NCBI RefSeq assembly: GCF_000496755.2
Contig: NZ_AYKS02000074.1
Coordinates: 35,709-99,708 of the forward strand
DNA: 64,000 nt
Direction of reading: 5' to 3'
From: Serratia sp. DD3
GTDB lineage: Bacteria > Pseudomonadota > Gammaproteobacteria > Enterobacterales > Enterobacteriaceae
Below are positions 48,420 to 57,495 of this stretch, one piece after another. Positions within the stretch are counted from its first letter, which is position 1. Each line of letters begins with the position of its first letter. The notes beneath the pieces are model-generated. The model saw only the letters and a program-made list of their open reading frames with translations, ran no database searches and was not told where the DNA came from. The translations under genes were made by a program, and so were the position numbers.

Positions 48420-48513
48420 TTAACGCTAACTCCGTTTTTTTATTGTAATGAACGAGCCGGATCACTCGCGATTATTCCGTAAGGCAGGATCACTTTGCTA
48501 TCCTGAACCATCA

Positions 48514-48545
48514 TATACCTGTCATCATTCAAGCGGCAGGGGGAT
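48514..48545. repeat. Half copy of the palindromic repeat
   Basis: TATACCTGTCATCATTCAAG followed by CGGCAGGGGG matches the left end of the TATACCC family. I found no good right end before the lipoprotein gene at 48687. Confidence 0.5.
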
Positions 48546-48686
48546 TGAGTTGCTCCATGATATTGAGCTGATGGGCCTGCGCAACGACTGCTACTGCGCG
48601 AATCGGCTGGAAATCACCTCCTTGTGATTTTTGTGGGCGATAACTTGCATCAACCAGATCAAAATTGTGGCGTATAGCTCAGACGG

Positions 48687-49154
48687 TTAACGCGGTGATA
48701 CGGTAGTGGTACTGCCATTAGTCACCAGGGCGACACGTTGGCCAACACGAAACTGCGTTGAACCTTGCGCCTGAACCACCACGATGTTGACGCCATCATC
48801 ACGACGGACTTCTAGCTCGACACCCGCACTGCGATTCATGGCACCTTGCACATTTGAACCTACCATGGCACCACCCACGGCTCCTGCTCCGGTTGCCAGA
48901 TTGCGCCCAGAACCGCCACCCACGGTATTACCCAGCAGCCCACCCACCACAGCACCACCTATAGCTCCAGCAGTATTATTACCGTTGCCACCTTGGATAG
49001 TCACAGGACGCACTGTTACCAAAGTGCCATAAGTCACGATATGAGCCTGCCTGGCTTGTGATGCAGTAAACGTATCGCCAGAAGAGGTCTGGTTAGTGGC
49101 ACACCCACTAAGAACAGCAACAGCAATAGCAATGCCAACGATTGTTTTAGTCAT
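48687..49154 (-). CDS. SlyB-like glycine-zipper outer-membrane lipoprotein
   Basis: ATG 49154 (MTKTIVGIAIAVAVLSGCAT) gives 155 residues, exactly the length of E. coli SlyB, with the lipobox VLSGC; a start at 49190 is rejected. The centre is a glycine zipper (AIGGAVVGGLLGNTVGGGSG, then NLATGAGAVGGAMVGSNV), and the C-terminal VELEVRRDDGVNIVVVQAQG and RVGQRVALVTNGSTTTVSPR match SlyB closely. SlyB supports outer-membrane integrity under PhoPQ control in E. coli. This could be SlyB or a paralogue. Confidence 0.85.
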   Translation of the reverse strand: MTKTIVGIAIAVAVLSGCATNQTSSGDTFTASQARQAHIVTYGTLVTVRPVTIQGGNGNNTAGAIGGAVVGGLLGNTVGGGSGRNLATGAGAVGGAMVGSNVQGAMNRSAGVELEVRRDDGVNIVVVQAQGSTQFRVGQRVALVTNGSTTTVSPR

Positions 49155-49588
49155 ATAAACTCCAAACAGGTTGATTTTACCAAGGAACAATGATTGCTCC
49201 GTTAGTAGTTAGTATGGCAGCAACTTGATTTTATTCAGGTAGCATAAGAAAAAATTATATCAGGGTGTCAGTATAAAGACTCGGATTTTTCGTATGTTAT
49301 CGGGCGTTTTTTTGTTGGACTGACCGCTTTTATTGATGGCGTGTTATTGCTTAATTAATTGATTATAAAATAAAAAATAGGAATGATGGGATGAGGTGGT
49401 TTTCGCGCCACGCTAGGATTTCGATAGGTAAAATAATTGGCGTAGCAGGCAGTAGGTTCATAGCTGCCTGCCATTAGGGTTAGCAGCCTCTGGGGGGATG
49501 ATGAACCTCATCCGTAAGGTTCATTAGACCGATTGATCATTCACCCGCCAACTTAAACTCACGCTAGTTCTTGAATGATAATGGGCAC
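49155..49588. other. Gap between the lipoprotein gene and zraP
   Basis: 434 bases with no gene. A segment around 49490-49590 (GGATGATGAACCTCATCCGT, then CTTGAATGATAATGGGCAC) is a worn copy of the composite repeat. The promoter of the lipoprotein gene should lie at about 49160-49260. Confidence 0.5.
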
Positions 49589-50068
49589 TTAGCGACATCC
49601 GCGGCCACTATTCATACCCCCTCCGCCCATTCCACCCATTCCACCCATACCTCCTCGGTGACCCATGGCAGGGAGACCGGCTTTGGCCAATTCAGTATCT
49701 AAGGCAACACGTTGCTGATACAGCTGGTCATGTAGCGCAGAAATTTCTTTGCTGACCGCTAACGCTTTCTGTTCATCAAGGGGCTTACTGGTTAAAAGCG
49801 CATTGTATTCAGCTTTCTTGGCGATCAGTTGTTGGCGCAAATTAACCGTTTTAAGCTGGAAGTCATTAAATGCTTTCTGACGGATGGTCTGTTGCTCAGG
49901 CGTCAGGTTCGCCATATAGCCGGGTTGATAACCTGCACCTTGGTTCATACCTTGTTGATTGGCCATATTTTGCCCACGGTTACCATTTTGTGCCATTGCA
50001 GCCTGACTTAACCCTGCCAACATGGCGATAGAAATGATAGCGGCCAAAGAAGCTTTTTTCAGTTTCAT
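49589..50068 (-). CDS. zraP: Zinc-responsive periplasmic chaperone ZraP
   Basis: 159 residues, Spy/CpxP-related protein that binds zinc and dampens ZraS. Signal peptide at residues 1-26 (MLAGLSQAAMA cleavage site), a Gln/Asn/Gly-rich N-terminus, then the helical hairpin LTPEQQTIRQKAFNDF and LRQQLIAKKAEYNALL. The C-terminus is a Gly/Met repeat (HRGGMGGMGGMGGGGMNSGR, then CR) that probably binds metal. AAGGAATAA precedes the ATG. Divergent from zraSR, as in E. coli, with a sigma54 promoter upstream. Confidence 0.9.
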   Translation of the reverse strand: MKLKKASLAAIISIAMLAGLSQAAMAQNGNRGQNMANQQGMNQGAGYQPGYMANLTPEQQTIRQKAFNDFQLKTVNLRQQLIAKKAEYNALLTSKPLDEQKALAVSKEISALHDQLYQQRVALDTELAKAGLPAMGHRGGMGGMGGMGGGGMNSGRGCR

Positions 50069-50137
50069 GATTTATTCCTTCTGTTGAGTACCAATGATTA
50101 TCAAGGGATGCATTTGCATGCGTGTTACAACATGTAT

Positions 50138-50153
50138 TGCAACACGCGTGCCA
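50138..50153 (-). promoter_or_regulatory. Sigma54 promoter of zraP
   Basis: On the minus strand TGGCAC-GCGTG-TTGCA matches the -24/-12 consensus exactly, with correct spacing. Transcription would start near 50127, about 60 bases before the zraP ATG. zraP is known to depend on sigma54 and ZraR. Confidence 0.85.
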
Positions 50154-50162
50154 TGATCAGAC

Positions 50163-50178
50163 TGGCATAGGAATTGTA
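50163..50178 (+). promoter_or_regulatory. Sigma54-like promoter candidate for zraSR
   Basis: TGGCAT-AGGAA-TTGTA has the right spacing but GC at -12 is replaced by GT. It would give a leader of about 200 bases before the zraS start. Less certain than the zraP promoter. Confidence 0.4.
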
Positions 50179-50317
50179 TGGTTATAGCGTCGTTATTGAT
50201 GGCGGTTTTGCTAGGCAAGCAGCGTTATAAAGGGAAGTTCAGTGATAGTCTGACGGCAAGAATAAACATGAGCCACAGGGCAATCGCTCCTTGCCAGGCG
50301 ATTACTTCAAAGAAAGT

Positions 50318-50363
50318 GGGTAATTTTTACTCGTAATATGGCTAGCATGGGTAATATTTACCC
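50318..50363. promoter_or_regulatory. Paired ZraR-like binding boxes
   Basis: GGGTAATTTTTACTC (50318-50332) and GGGTAATATTTACCC (50349-50363) are near-palindromic and 31 bases apart, about three helical turns. Their form (GAGTAA...TTACTC) resembles ZraR enhancer sites of E. coli. They lie about 165-215 bases upstream of the zraP promoter. They also decide the zraS start, because the upstream ATG at 50338 lies between them. Confidence 0.6.
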
Positions 50364-50391
50364 ATTGAGCCCCTTAGGGGAAGAGGCGCTA

Positions 50392-52161
50392 ATGGCAACA
50401 GAATTTAAAAATAAGTTGAAGTTATTGGCGACGCTGCCCGGCTGGATGGTGATGGGGTCACTGCTAATGTTAGTCGCGATCATCATCACATTGGCTTTTA
50501 AAGATCTACAGCGTGGGCGAGATATTGAGCTGCAGACATTGCGTGAAAAAAGTGCGGTATTGATTCGCTCTTTTGAATCTGGAGCGCGGGCCGGGATGGG
50601 GATGCGTTGGCACCAGGATCAGCGACAGACTCTGCTGGAAGAGATGGCCTATCAGCCAGGGGTGCTCTATATCGCGATGACAGATGGTAGCGGGCGTATC
50701 CTGGCACATAGTGATCCTCAACGCATTGGTAGTCAGTTGTATACCCCACAACAGCTCGCTGCACTTAACGTAACGGGTTCAGAACAGTGGCATATGACGA
50801 CGTTGGTCAATTCGCAACATAATCCACAGAATGCTTTTGAGGCCTATCGTTTTTTCAAACCATTAAGGGGGAATAATGGGCGTGCGGGTCATATGATGAA
50901 TGGGCGCCACCTGGCGCAGAGAGAGGTTAATGAACTTAAAGATGACCAGCAATCGATCATTTTTGTTGCTTTTGATACTGCGGCGCTGGATGCCGCTCAA
51001 GAAAGGGGGATGCGGAATACCGTTATCCTGCTGACGATTTTATTATTACTCAGTGTGGTCAGTCTACTTGCGCTGTTCTTGGCCCGGCGTTATCAACGTT
51101 CTAACCAGCAATTGCAGGCTTCAAAGGCTTTTGCCAGCGAGATTATCAGCAATTTACCAATTGGCCTGATTACCACCAATGAACAACACCAAATCCGAGT
51201 AGTGAACCCGGTGGCTGAGCGTATGCTAGGGTATGATGCAGTAGGTTTGGTTGGTCAGAAAAGCCAGCAGGCCCTGCCCATCGAGTGGAACCAGTGGGTG
51301 GAAAAAAATGCTCAAGGGCTAGCGGTTATTGAGCAGGAAATGGAGTACCGATTGCCTGACGGGCAGATGTTGCCGTTGAGTGTTAGTGTGACCAATATCC
51401 TCAGCCAGCAGGGGCATTTTCTAGGAAACGTTTTTATCTTTCGTGATTTGCGAGAAGTACGCCAACTGCAAGAGGAAATTCGCCGTAAAGAAAAACTGGC
51501 TGCGATTGGGGATTTAGCTGCCGGTGTGGCTCACGAGATCCGTAATCCACTCTCTTCGATTAAAGGCTTTGCCTGTTATTTTGCCGCCCGTTCATTGCCG
51601 GGAAGTGAGGAGCAAGAGCTTGCCAACGTCATGGCGAAAGAAGTAGACCGTCTTAATCGGGTGATTAGCGAATTGTTGGCATTGGTACGTCCTAGCGATT
51701 TATGCCTGAAACCGACAGACATTAATGCCGTGATTGAGCATTCATTGTTATTAATTCATCAGGATGCGCAGCAAAAAAACATCACTCTACGCTACCGTTG
51801 TCATAGCCCATTACCCAGTGTGGAGATCGATCCTGATCATTTCACTCAAGCGTTGTTGAATTTATACCTCAATGCTATTCAGGCAATGGGAACTGAAGGT
51901 GTGCTTGAAGTCGGGGTTGAAACGGTGGGTGATAGGGAACTACATATTACCGTGAGTGATTCAGGGCGTGGTATACCACCAGATGAACTGGCAAAAATCT
52001 TTAACCCCTATTTTACCACTAAAGCGACGGGAACTGGCCTAGGGTTGACGATAGTGCAAAAAGTGATTGAGGAGCACCAAGGGACGATCTCGGTGACCAG
52101 CCATCCCCAATTGGGCACCTGTTTTGAAATGATTATCCCGCTCAAACATAAAGAACAGTAG
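50392..52161 (+). CDS. zraS: Sensor histidine kinase ZraS
   Basis: Membrane kinase that senses envelope/zinc stress and phosphorylates ZraR. ATG 50392 (MATEFKNKLKLLATLPG) follows GGGGAAGAGGCGCTA; the ATG at 50338 lies within the control boxes. 589 residues: TM1 ~16-38, a periplasmic domain ending around 207, TM2 ~213-235 (VILLTILLLLSVVSLLALFL), then a PAS domain (~255-365, NLPIGLITTNEQHQIRVVNP), DHp with the phospho-His in GVAHEIRNPLSSIKG and a CA domain with NLYLNAIQAM, DSGRGIP and GTGLGLTIVQ. E. coli ZraS (465 residues) lacks the PAS domain, so this is an extended version. Confidence 0.88.
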   Translation: MATEFKNKLKLLATLPGWMVMGSLLMLVAIIITLAFKDLQRGRDIELQTLREKSAVLIRSFESGARAGMGMRWHQDQRQTLLEEMAYQPGVLYIAMTDGSGRILAHSDPQRIGSQLYTPQQLAALNVTGSEQWHMTTLVNSQHNPQNAFEAYRFFKPLRGNNGRAGHMMNGRHLAQREVNELKDDQQSIIFVAFDTAALDAAQERGMRNTVILLTILLLLSVVSLLALFLARRYQRSNQQLQASKAFASEIISNLPIGLITTNEQHQIRVVNPVAERMLGYDAVGLVGQKSQQALPIEWNQWVEKNAQGLAVIEQEMEYRLPDGQMLPLSVSVTNILSQQGHFLGNVFIFRDLREVRQLQEEIRRKEKLAAIGDLAAGVAHEIRNPLSSIKGFACYFAARSLPGSEEQELANVMAKEVDRLNRVISELLALVRPSDLCLKPTDINAVIEHSLLLIHQDAQQKNITLRYRCHSPLPSVEIDPDHFTQALLNLYLNAIQAMGTEGVLEVGVETVGDRELHITVSDSGRGIPPDELAKIFNPYFTTKATGTGLGLTIVQKVIEEHQGTISVTSHPQLGTCFEMIIPLKHKEQ

Positions 52162-52170
52162 GGAAAATAT

Positions 52171-53517
52171 ATGGTAACGCCTTGCGCACAAATTCTTCTG
52201 GTAGAGGATGACCTCAGTCATTGCACGATTTTACAGGCATTGATGACGGGGTGGGGATATCGAGTCAGTGTGGCTCATCATGGTCTCGAGGCGGTCGAGA
52301 AAGTGAAAAGTCAGCCGTTTGATCTGGTATTGAGTGATGTACGCATGGCTGAAATGGATGGAATCGCACTACTCAAGGTCATCAAGGCTTACAATCCTGC
52401 GATACCCATATTGATTATGACGGCTTATTCTAATGTTGAGTCTGCGGTGGAGGCGATTAAAGCCGGTGCTTATGATTATCTCACCAAGCCGTTGGATTTC
52501 GACATGCTGCGGTTGACGCTTGAGCGAGCACTGGAACATACCTCACTGAAAACTGAGAATCTCGCGTTGAAGCAACGTTTACTGTTTGATGATCAGAATA
52601 TGATCGGCCGCAGCAAACCCATGCGCCAGTTGATGGAGATGATTGCCATGATTGCCCCTTCTGAGGCGACTGTGTTAATCAGCGGTGAATCGGGTACAGG
52701 TAAAGAGTTAATCGCCAAAGTCGTGCATGCGAATAGTCTGCGTAAGGAACAGCCGTTAGTCAGTGTCAACTGTGCTGCATTGAGTGAATCTCTTTTGGAG
52801 TCAGAGCTGTTTGGTCATGAGAAAGGGGCTTTCACTGGGGCCGATAAGCGTCGCGAAGGGCGTTTTATGGTGGCTAATGGCGGCACTTTGTTTCTGGATG
52901 AGATTGGCGAGATTTCACCATTGATGCAGGTGAAATTGCTGAGAGCCATTCAGGAACGAGAGATCCAGCGGGTGGGTAGTAACCAAACATTATCGGTGGA
53001 TGTGCGCTTAATTGCCGCCACTAATAGGGACCTGTTGGCTGATGTGGAAGCAGGTAAATTTCGCCAGGATCTTTACTACCGGCTGAATGTGGTGACGGTG
53101 GAACTCCCACCATTACGTCAACGTGGGGAAGATATTCCTTTGCTGGCGATGCATTTTCTGACCAAGTTTGCCGAGCGTAATCGCAAGAAGGTGAAAGGCT
53201 TTACACCGCAAGCCATGGATCTACTGGTGAAATACCCCTGGCCAGGTAATGTTCGTGAGCTTGAGAATAGCATTGAGCGGGGGGTGATCCTGCTAACAGG
53301 GGATTTTATTAGTGAAAAAGAGTTGCCGCTGAGCATTAGCCAGTGCGCGGAGCCACTGCCTATTCAGTCTGAAAAACAGCTGTTAATTCAACCACTGGAA
53401 CAGTTAGAGAAAGAGGCGATTTTAGCTGCATTGGAAAAGACGGCAGGTAACAAAACTGAAGCGGCCAGGCAGTTGGGTATTACCCGCAAAACATTATTAG
53501 CCAAATTGCATAAATAG
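52171..53517 (+). CDS. zraR: Sigma54-dependent response regulator ZraR
   Basis: 448 residues. Receiver domain with phospho-acceptor Asp in FDLVLSDVRMAEMDG (near 56), AAA+ domain with Walker A GESGTGKEL, the sigma54-contacting GAFTGA loop, Walker B GGTLFLDEIGE, and a Fis-type HTH (NKTEAARQLGITRKTLLAKL) at the C-terminus. It starts 9 bases after zraS with GTAGGGAAA upstream. Would activate zraP and its own operon through the boxes at 50318-50363. Confidence 0.93.
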   Translation: MVTPCAQILLVEDDLSHCTILQALMTGWGYRVSVAHHGLEAVEKVKSQPFDLVLSDVRMAEMDGIALLKVIKAYNPAIPILIMTAYSNVESAVEAIKAGAYDYLTKPLDFDMLRLTLERALEHTSLKTENLALKQRLLFDDQNMIGRSKPMRQLMEMIAMIAPSEATVLISGESGTGKELIAKVVHANSLRKEQPLVSVNCAALSESLLESELFGHEKGAFTGADKRREGRFMVANGGTLFLDEIGEISPLMQVKLLRAIQEREIQRVGSNQTLSVDVRLIAATNRDLLADVEAGKFRQDLYYRLNVVTVELPPLRQRGEDIPLLAMHFLTKFAERNRKKVKGFTPQAMDLLVKYPWPGNVRELENSIERGVILLTGDFISEKELPLSISQCAEPLPIQSEKQLLIQPLEQLEKEAILAALEKTAGNKTEAARQLGITRKTLLAKLHK

Positions 53518-53638
53518 GAGAGCGGCCTGATGTGACTCAAGTTATTGGGGGGCATAAAGTCCCATCCTTGGGGCAGATATCATTCCGTGATGAATGGCGT
53601 TTGGCGGTATAATGGCACCCGCACCAATCAGGCGACGC

Positions 53639-54376
53639 TTAGGCGAGAAACTCTACTCTGCCGCCATTTAAGTGGTACATACTGCCAACAATCTTTATTT
53701 TCCCTTCATCTTCCAGCTTTTTCAGTACCGGGCTGTTTTTGCGAATATCTTCAATGGTCATTTGAACGTTGGTTTTGGCGACAGCATCGACAAAGTCATA
53801 ATTGCTACCGGTACGCTCTCCTTTATACTCGGTTTTATCGATAGCGGGTTTGATCTTGTGGAGCAGGGATGTCAGGTTACCCAGTTCGGCATGATCAATT
53901 GCGCCTTTAACCGCACCGCAGGCAGTATGGCCCATAACCAGTACCACTTTGGCCCCTGCAACGGCACAAGCAAACTCCATACTTCCGAGAATATCAGTAT
54001 TTTGAATATTACCGGCAACCCGAGCATTAAAGGTTTCGCCGATACCAACATCTAGCAGGATCTCTGCAGGAGCACGTGAGTCAATACAACTTAAAATTAC
54101 TGCAGCGGGAAATTGCCCATGCTGGCTGGCTTGCTTTTGAGCAACATAATCATGTTGCTGCATTTTTCCCTCACGAAATCTGATATTACCTTTTTTAAAG
54201 CTATCAATGATTTCATCCGGTGTCATTTTATCGCGTTCTTCTTTGGTCATCGCGGCGGAAAAGGCTACAGACGGCAGGGTAATGCCGGCAATTCCGGTGA
54301 TGGCTAATGCAGAAACGGCTGCAGTACGTTTTAATAGCGTGCGGCGCGATGGTTCAGGTAACAGATGCTTACTCAT
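53639..54376 (-). CDS. Tat-exported beta-carbonic anhydrase
   Basis: ATG 54376 (MSKHLLPEPSRRTLLKRTAA) is preceded by GAGAGGCATT and gives 245 residues; the extra 21 residues from 54439 are rejected. A twin-arginine signal (SRRTLLKR plus hydrophobic stretch to about 42) implies export to the periplasm in folded form. Zinc ligands of beta-class carbonic anhydrase are present: Cys in LSCIDSRAP and His/Cys in GHTACGAVKGA. Interconverts CO2 and bicarbonate; its periplasmic role is unknown. Confidence 0.9.
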   Translation of the reverse strand: MSKHLLPEPSRRTLLKRTAAVSALAITGIAGITLPSVAFSAAMTKEERDKMTPDEIIDSFKKGNIRFREGKMQQHDYVAQKQASQHGQFPAAVILSCIDSRAPAEILLDVGIGETFNARVAGNIQNTDILGSMEFACAVAGAKVVLVMGHTACGAVKGAIDHAELGNLTSLLHKIKPAIDKTEYKGERTGSNYDFVDAVAKTNVQMTIEDIRKNSPVLKKLEDEGKIKIVGSMYHLNGGRVEFLA

Positions 54377-54769
54377 AATGCCTCTCGTGTTATTTAGAGT
54401 ATACGGTGATCTGATAAGCAGCAGTGATCTTGGCTGCAACAGTAACGATTTTGCCGATAAAAAAAGGAGATGATTTATCCCCTAATACGAATTAATTATA
54501 GTGCGCTCACTGGGTGAGTATGGTAATTCCTCAATCATTTTAGTGGATTATGGCAATATAATATCCCGCTAAGATTATTTTTCTCACTATTTAATGTCAT
54601 ATTGGTGGAAAGTGAATCATTCCTTAGTTTGAATTGTGATGTAGGTTGGGTTTGTGACGTTCAATTGGCGAGCTGAGTCGCTTGGTCGAGTGCATATTCC
54701 TATTTGTCGATGTTGGACAATGTTCTAACATAGTAGGTATCCCTTTTACTTGGTTTATATGGATATCCA
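54377..54769. other. Divergent gap, carbonic anhydrase / mltB
   Basis: 393 bases with no gene, carrying both promoters. No repeat, hairpin or operator stands out. Confidence 0.5.
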
Positions 54770-55855
54770 ATGCGCTGCCTGGTCACCTTTTTACCTCTTT
54801 TTTCTTTACTGGCTGCTTGCAGCAGTCAACCTAAGCCTGTTGCAGAACCTGTTGTTCCTGCTAATAACTCGATTTCACAAAGTGGTTTTGTGCTAGCACC
54901 GCAACATGCCATACATCCATTAAGTGGTGATTTTGCTGATAATCCGGCGACGGCGCGTTTTATTGACAAAATGGTGCGCGAGCATGGTTTTGAGCGCCAG
55001 CAATTGCATGATGTTTTGGCACAGGCTCGTCAATTGGATTGGGTTGTGACTCTGATGGATAAACAAGCGCCTGTTGGTCAACCATCAACTCGTCCAAATG
55101 GTGCCTGGATCCGTTATCGCAGCAAATTTATAACGCCGGACAATATCCAAAAAGGCGTCATGTTCTGGAATCAGCATGAAGCAACACTACAGCGTGCTGA
55201 GCAAGTTTATGGTGTATCACCGGAAATTATTGTTGGCATAATAGGAGTAGAAACCGGTTGGGGCCGGGTAATGGGTAAAACTCGCATTATTGATGCCTTG
55301 GCGACATTGTCGTTTAACTATCCGCGTCGTGCTGAATACTTTAGTGGTGAGTTAGAAACTTTCTTGCTGATGGCACGTGCAGAAGGTGATGATCCGCTTT
55401 CTTTGCAAGGCTCTTACGCGGGGGCGATGGGATATGGTCAATTTATGCCGTCGTCATTTAAACGTTACGCGGTTGATTTTAATGGCGATGGTCACATAAA
55501 CCTCTGGGATCCGGTGGATGCTATTGGCAGCGTAGCGAATTATTTTAAATCTCACGGTTGGACGCATGGCGCAACAGTCGCCGTTCCAGCCAGCGGCCAA
55601 GCACCGGGGCTGGACTTCGGGTTTAAGACAAAATACTCGGTTGCTACATTGGCGGCGGCTGGCTTGACGCCTCGCGGGTCATTGGAAGGAAATCAGCAAG
55701 CCAGCCTGTTGCGTCTGGATATGGGCAACCGATATGAATATTGGTACGGATTACCTAATTTTTACACCATTACTCGCTATAACCACAGTGTCCACTACGC
55801 TATGGCGGTATGGCAATTAGGCGAGGCCGTTGGCCGAGCGCGGCGTGGGCATTGA
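54770..55855 (+). CDS. mltB: Membrane-bound lytic murein transglycosylase B
   Basis: Outer-membrane lipoprotein that cleaves the MurNAc-GlcNAc bond of peptidoglycan. 361 residues as in E. coli. Lipobox LLAAC (Cys17). Catalytic Glu lies in IIGVETGWGRVMGKT (near 162-165); the EF-hand-like calcium loop is DFNGDGHINLWDPVD. Located near pncC-recA as in E. coli, but the srl (sorbitol) genes that separate them there are absent. Confidence 0.97.
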   Translation: MRCLVTFLPLFSLLAACSSQPKPVAEPVVPANNSISQSGFVLAPQHAIHPLSGDFADNPATARFIDKMVREHGFERQQLHDVLAQARQLDWVVTLMDKQAPVGQPSTRPNGAWIRYRSKFITPDNIQKGVMFWNQHEATLQRAEQVYGVSPEIIVGIIGVETGWGRVMGKTRIIDALATLSFNYPRRAEYFSGELETFLLMARAEGDDPLSLQGSYAGAMGYGQFMPSSFKRYAVDFNGDGHINLWDPVDAIGSVANYFKSHGWTHGATVAVPASGQAPGLDFGFKTKYSVATLAAAGLTPRGSLEGNQQASLLRLDMGNRYEYWYGLPNFYTITRYNHSVHYAMAVWQLGEAVGRARRGH

Positions 55856-55878
55856 GCCCAATGAATTTTGCCTTTAAT

Positions 55879-55899
55879 GGCCTGCTCTTTTAGCAGGCC
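55879..55899. terminator. Bidirectional hairpin between mltB and the MFS gene
   Basis: GGCCTGCT (55879-55886) and AGCAGGCC (55892-55899) around a CTTTT loop, in the convergent gap of the two genes. The stem abuts the MFS stop codon. Confidence 0.65.
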
Positions 55900-57186
55900 T
55901 CACTGCTCAAGTGGGGTCTGTTTTGTCGTCGTTATTGTTTCGTGAATGATTGGCTCATTAAAGGTTGGTTGTGATGACGGAGAAAGTGGTGCGTTGGATT
56001 GGCTGCCTGGCATCGCGCAATGGGGTACTGGTGCATCCGGCACCCCTTGAGAGCCCGCTTTTGGCGTATTTTTGCCGCAGGTCATAATCAACATGCCGCA
56101 TACAGCGATAAAGGCGTAGAGGATATTGCCGTCCAAAAACGGGATAAGTGCCCCCACGATTAATGGCCCAATACTGGCTCCGACGCCAAATGCCATCAGC
56201 AGGCAAGCAGCAAGCGAAACACGACGCTTTGGTTCTATTAGGTCATTGGCGAGAGCCACTGCCAATGGATAAAGCGTGAATTGCAGCATGCTGACAATAA
56301 AGCCAAGCATCAGCAGCATATGAAAATCAATTTGTGGTAGCAGTGCTAGCGGTAAGGCGGCAATAATCAATAAAAATGCGTTAATCTGCATAAGTCTGGT
56401 TCGATTATAGTGGTCTGACAACCAACTTAGCGGAAGCTGCGCCACCAATCCGGCAAAAATAGCAATGGCCATAAATAGGCCGGTTTGTTGGGTACTCAGT
56501 CCCTGTTTACTGGTATAAACCGGTGCTAGCCCATAAAAGGCCCCTACTGCCATGCCGATGAACAACATCGCTGCCAGTACTCTGGGGATGGCGCTGACAA
56601 AATAGCGTAGTTCCATAGGGGCTGGTGACAGGTGGCGTGCATTAGTGCGGGTAGTCAGCGCGATGGGGACCAGACAGAGGGAAAAACACAACGCGATCAG
56701 CAATAGCGTACTGATGCCCAGGCTCGTTTGCAGCATCAGGACGAGTTGCCCTAGTGACATGCCAAGGTAAGATGCCGCCATATAAAACCCGAATACCATA
56801 CCACGTTGATTGGACTCGGATTGATCATTCAGCCAGCTCTCTAAAACCATGTACTGACACATCATGCATAGGCCAATAATCAGCCGCAATACGACCCATA
56901 CTGGAATGTATTCCGTCAAACCATGGGCCAGTACGGCGGCGGTAATGATACCCGCACAGGAAACATAAGCTCGGATGTGACCCACTCGGGCAATCAGAAA
57001 GTGCCCCACCTTGCCGCCGATCACCAGGCCAAGATAGTTGGCTGCAACAATGGCACCAATCAAAGTACCACTGACATTGATAGAGGCTAGTCGCAAGGAT
57101 ATATAGGTTGTCAGTAACCCTGCGCCCAGTAGCATTAACAACGTGGTGGTATACAGTGGAAAGAATACCCCTAATGTTTTTTTCAC
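55900..57186 (-). CDS. Major facilitator superfamily transporter (YcaD-like)
   Basis: 428 residues from a GTG at 57186-57184, with AGGAAGG seven bases upstream. Twelve hydrophobic segments are visible in two halves; the loop motif GGKVGHFLIARVGHIR (near 57-72) is the MFS motif A. The last ~60 residues are a Pro/Ser/Gln-rich cytoplasmic tail after the final helix, unusual for the family. Substrate unknown; efflux is likely but not shown. Confidence 0.85.
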   Translation of the reverse strand: MKKTLGVFFPLYTTTLLMLLGAGLLTTYISLRLASINVSGTLIGAIVAANYLGLVIGGKVGHFLIARVGHIRAYVSCAGIITAAVLAHGLTEYIPVWVVLRLIIGLCMMCQYMVLESWLNDQSESNQRGMVFGFYMAASYLGMSLGQLVLMLQTSLGISTLLLIALCFSLCLVPIALTTRTNARHLSPAPMELRYFVSAIPRVLAAMLFIGMAVGAFYGLAPVYTSKQGLSTQQTGLFMAIAIFAGLVAQLPLSWLSDHYNRTRLMQINAFLLIIAALPLALLPQIDFHMLLMLGFIVSMLQFTLYPLAVALANDLIEPKRRVSLAACLLMAFGVGASIGPLIVGALIPFLDGNILYAFIAVCGMLIMTCGKNTPKAGSQGVPDAPVPHCAMPGSQSNAPLSPSSQPTFNEPIIHETITTTKQTPLEQ

Positions 57187-57495
57187 TCAGCCTTCCTGTT
57201 TTTGCTCAAGCGCAACCCATTATAGAGTGGGCTGGCGGGTCTGTTTCCACATTAATTTATCCTTGGAACCTTTCAAGCTGCAGCGATATTGGCTGCGTTA
57301 TATCAGCCTGACATTTAGAACGGTAGTTTGAAACGGCATTCCTGCGAAGCATTATGCATTTCTTTAACAGAGTCACCAGCAGTGCTTGATAAATGTTACA
57401 ATCAGGCACATATATCCCTGTCTTTGCAAGCGCTGAACAACACTTTGCAACTTGAATAATGACCGGGTTATCCCCTGATTCTCCAAGGAGCGATG
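57187..57495. other. Gap between the MFS gene and pncC
   Basis: 309 bases, mainly a composite palindromic repeat (57257-57471). No gene. Confidence 0.6.
57257..57471. repeat. Composite palindromic repeat
   Basis: Left end TTATCCTTGGAACCTTTCAAG with GCTGCAGCGATATTGGCTGC, right end CTTGAATAATGACCGGGTTAT. More degraded than the copies near cysH. Confidence 0.7.

Larger units (their letters stand above)
50069..50391. other. zraP / zraS divergent control region
   Basis: 323 bases containing the zraP sigma54 promoter (50138-50153), a weaker sigma54-like site for zraS (50163-50178) and ZraR-like boxes (50318-50332, 50349-50363). No gene. Confidence 0.75.

Noticed and set aside
50338..50391. 18-residue N-terminal extension of ZraS
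   Set aside because: It lies between and over the ZraR-like boxes and has no ribosome site, while the ATG at 50392 has GAGG at proper spacing.
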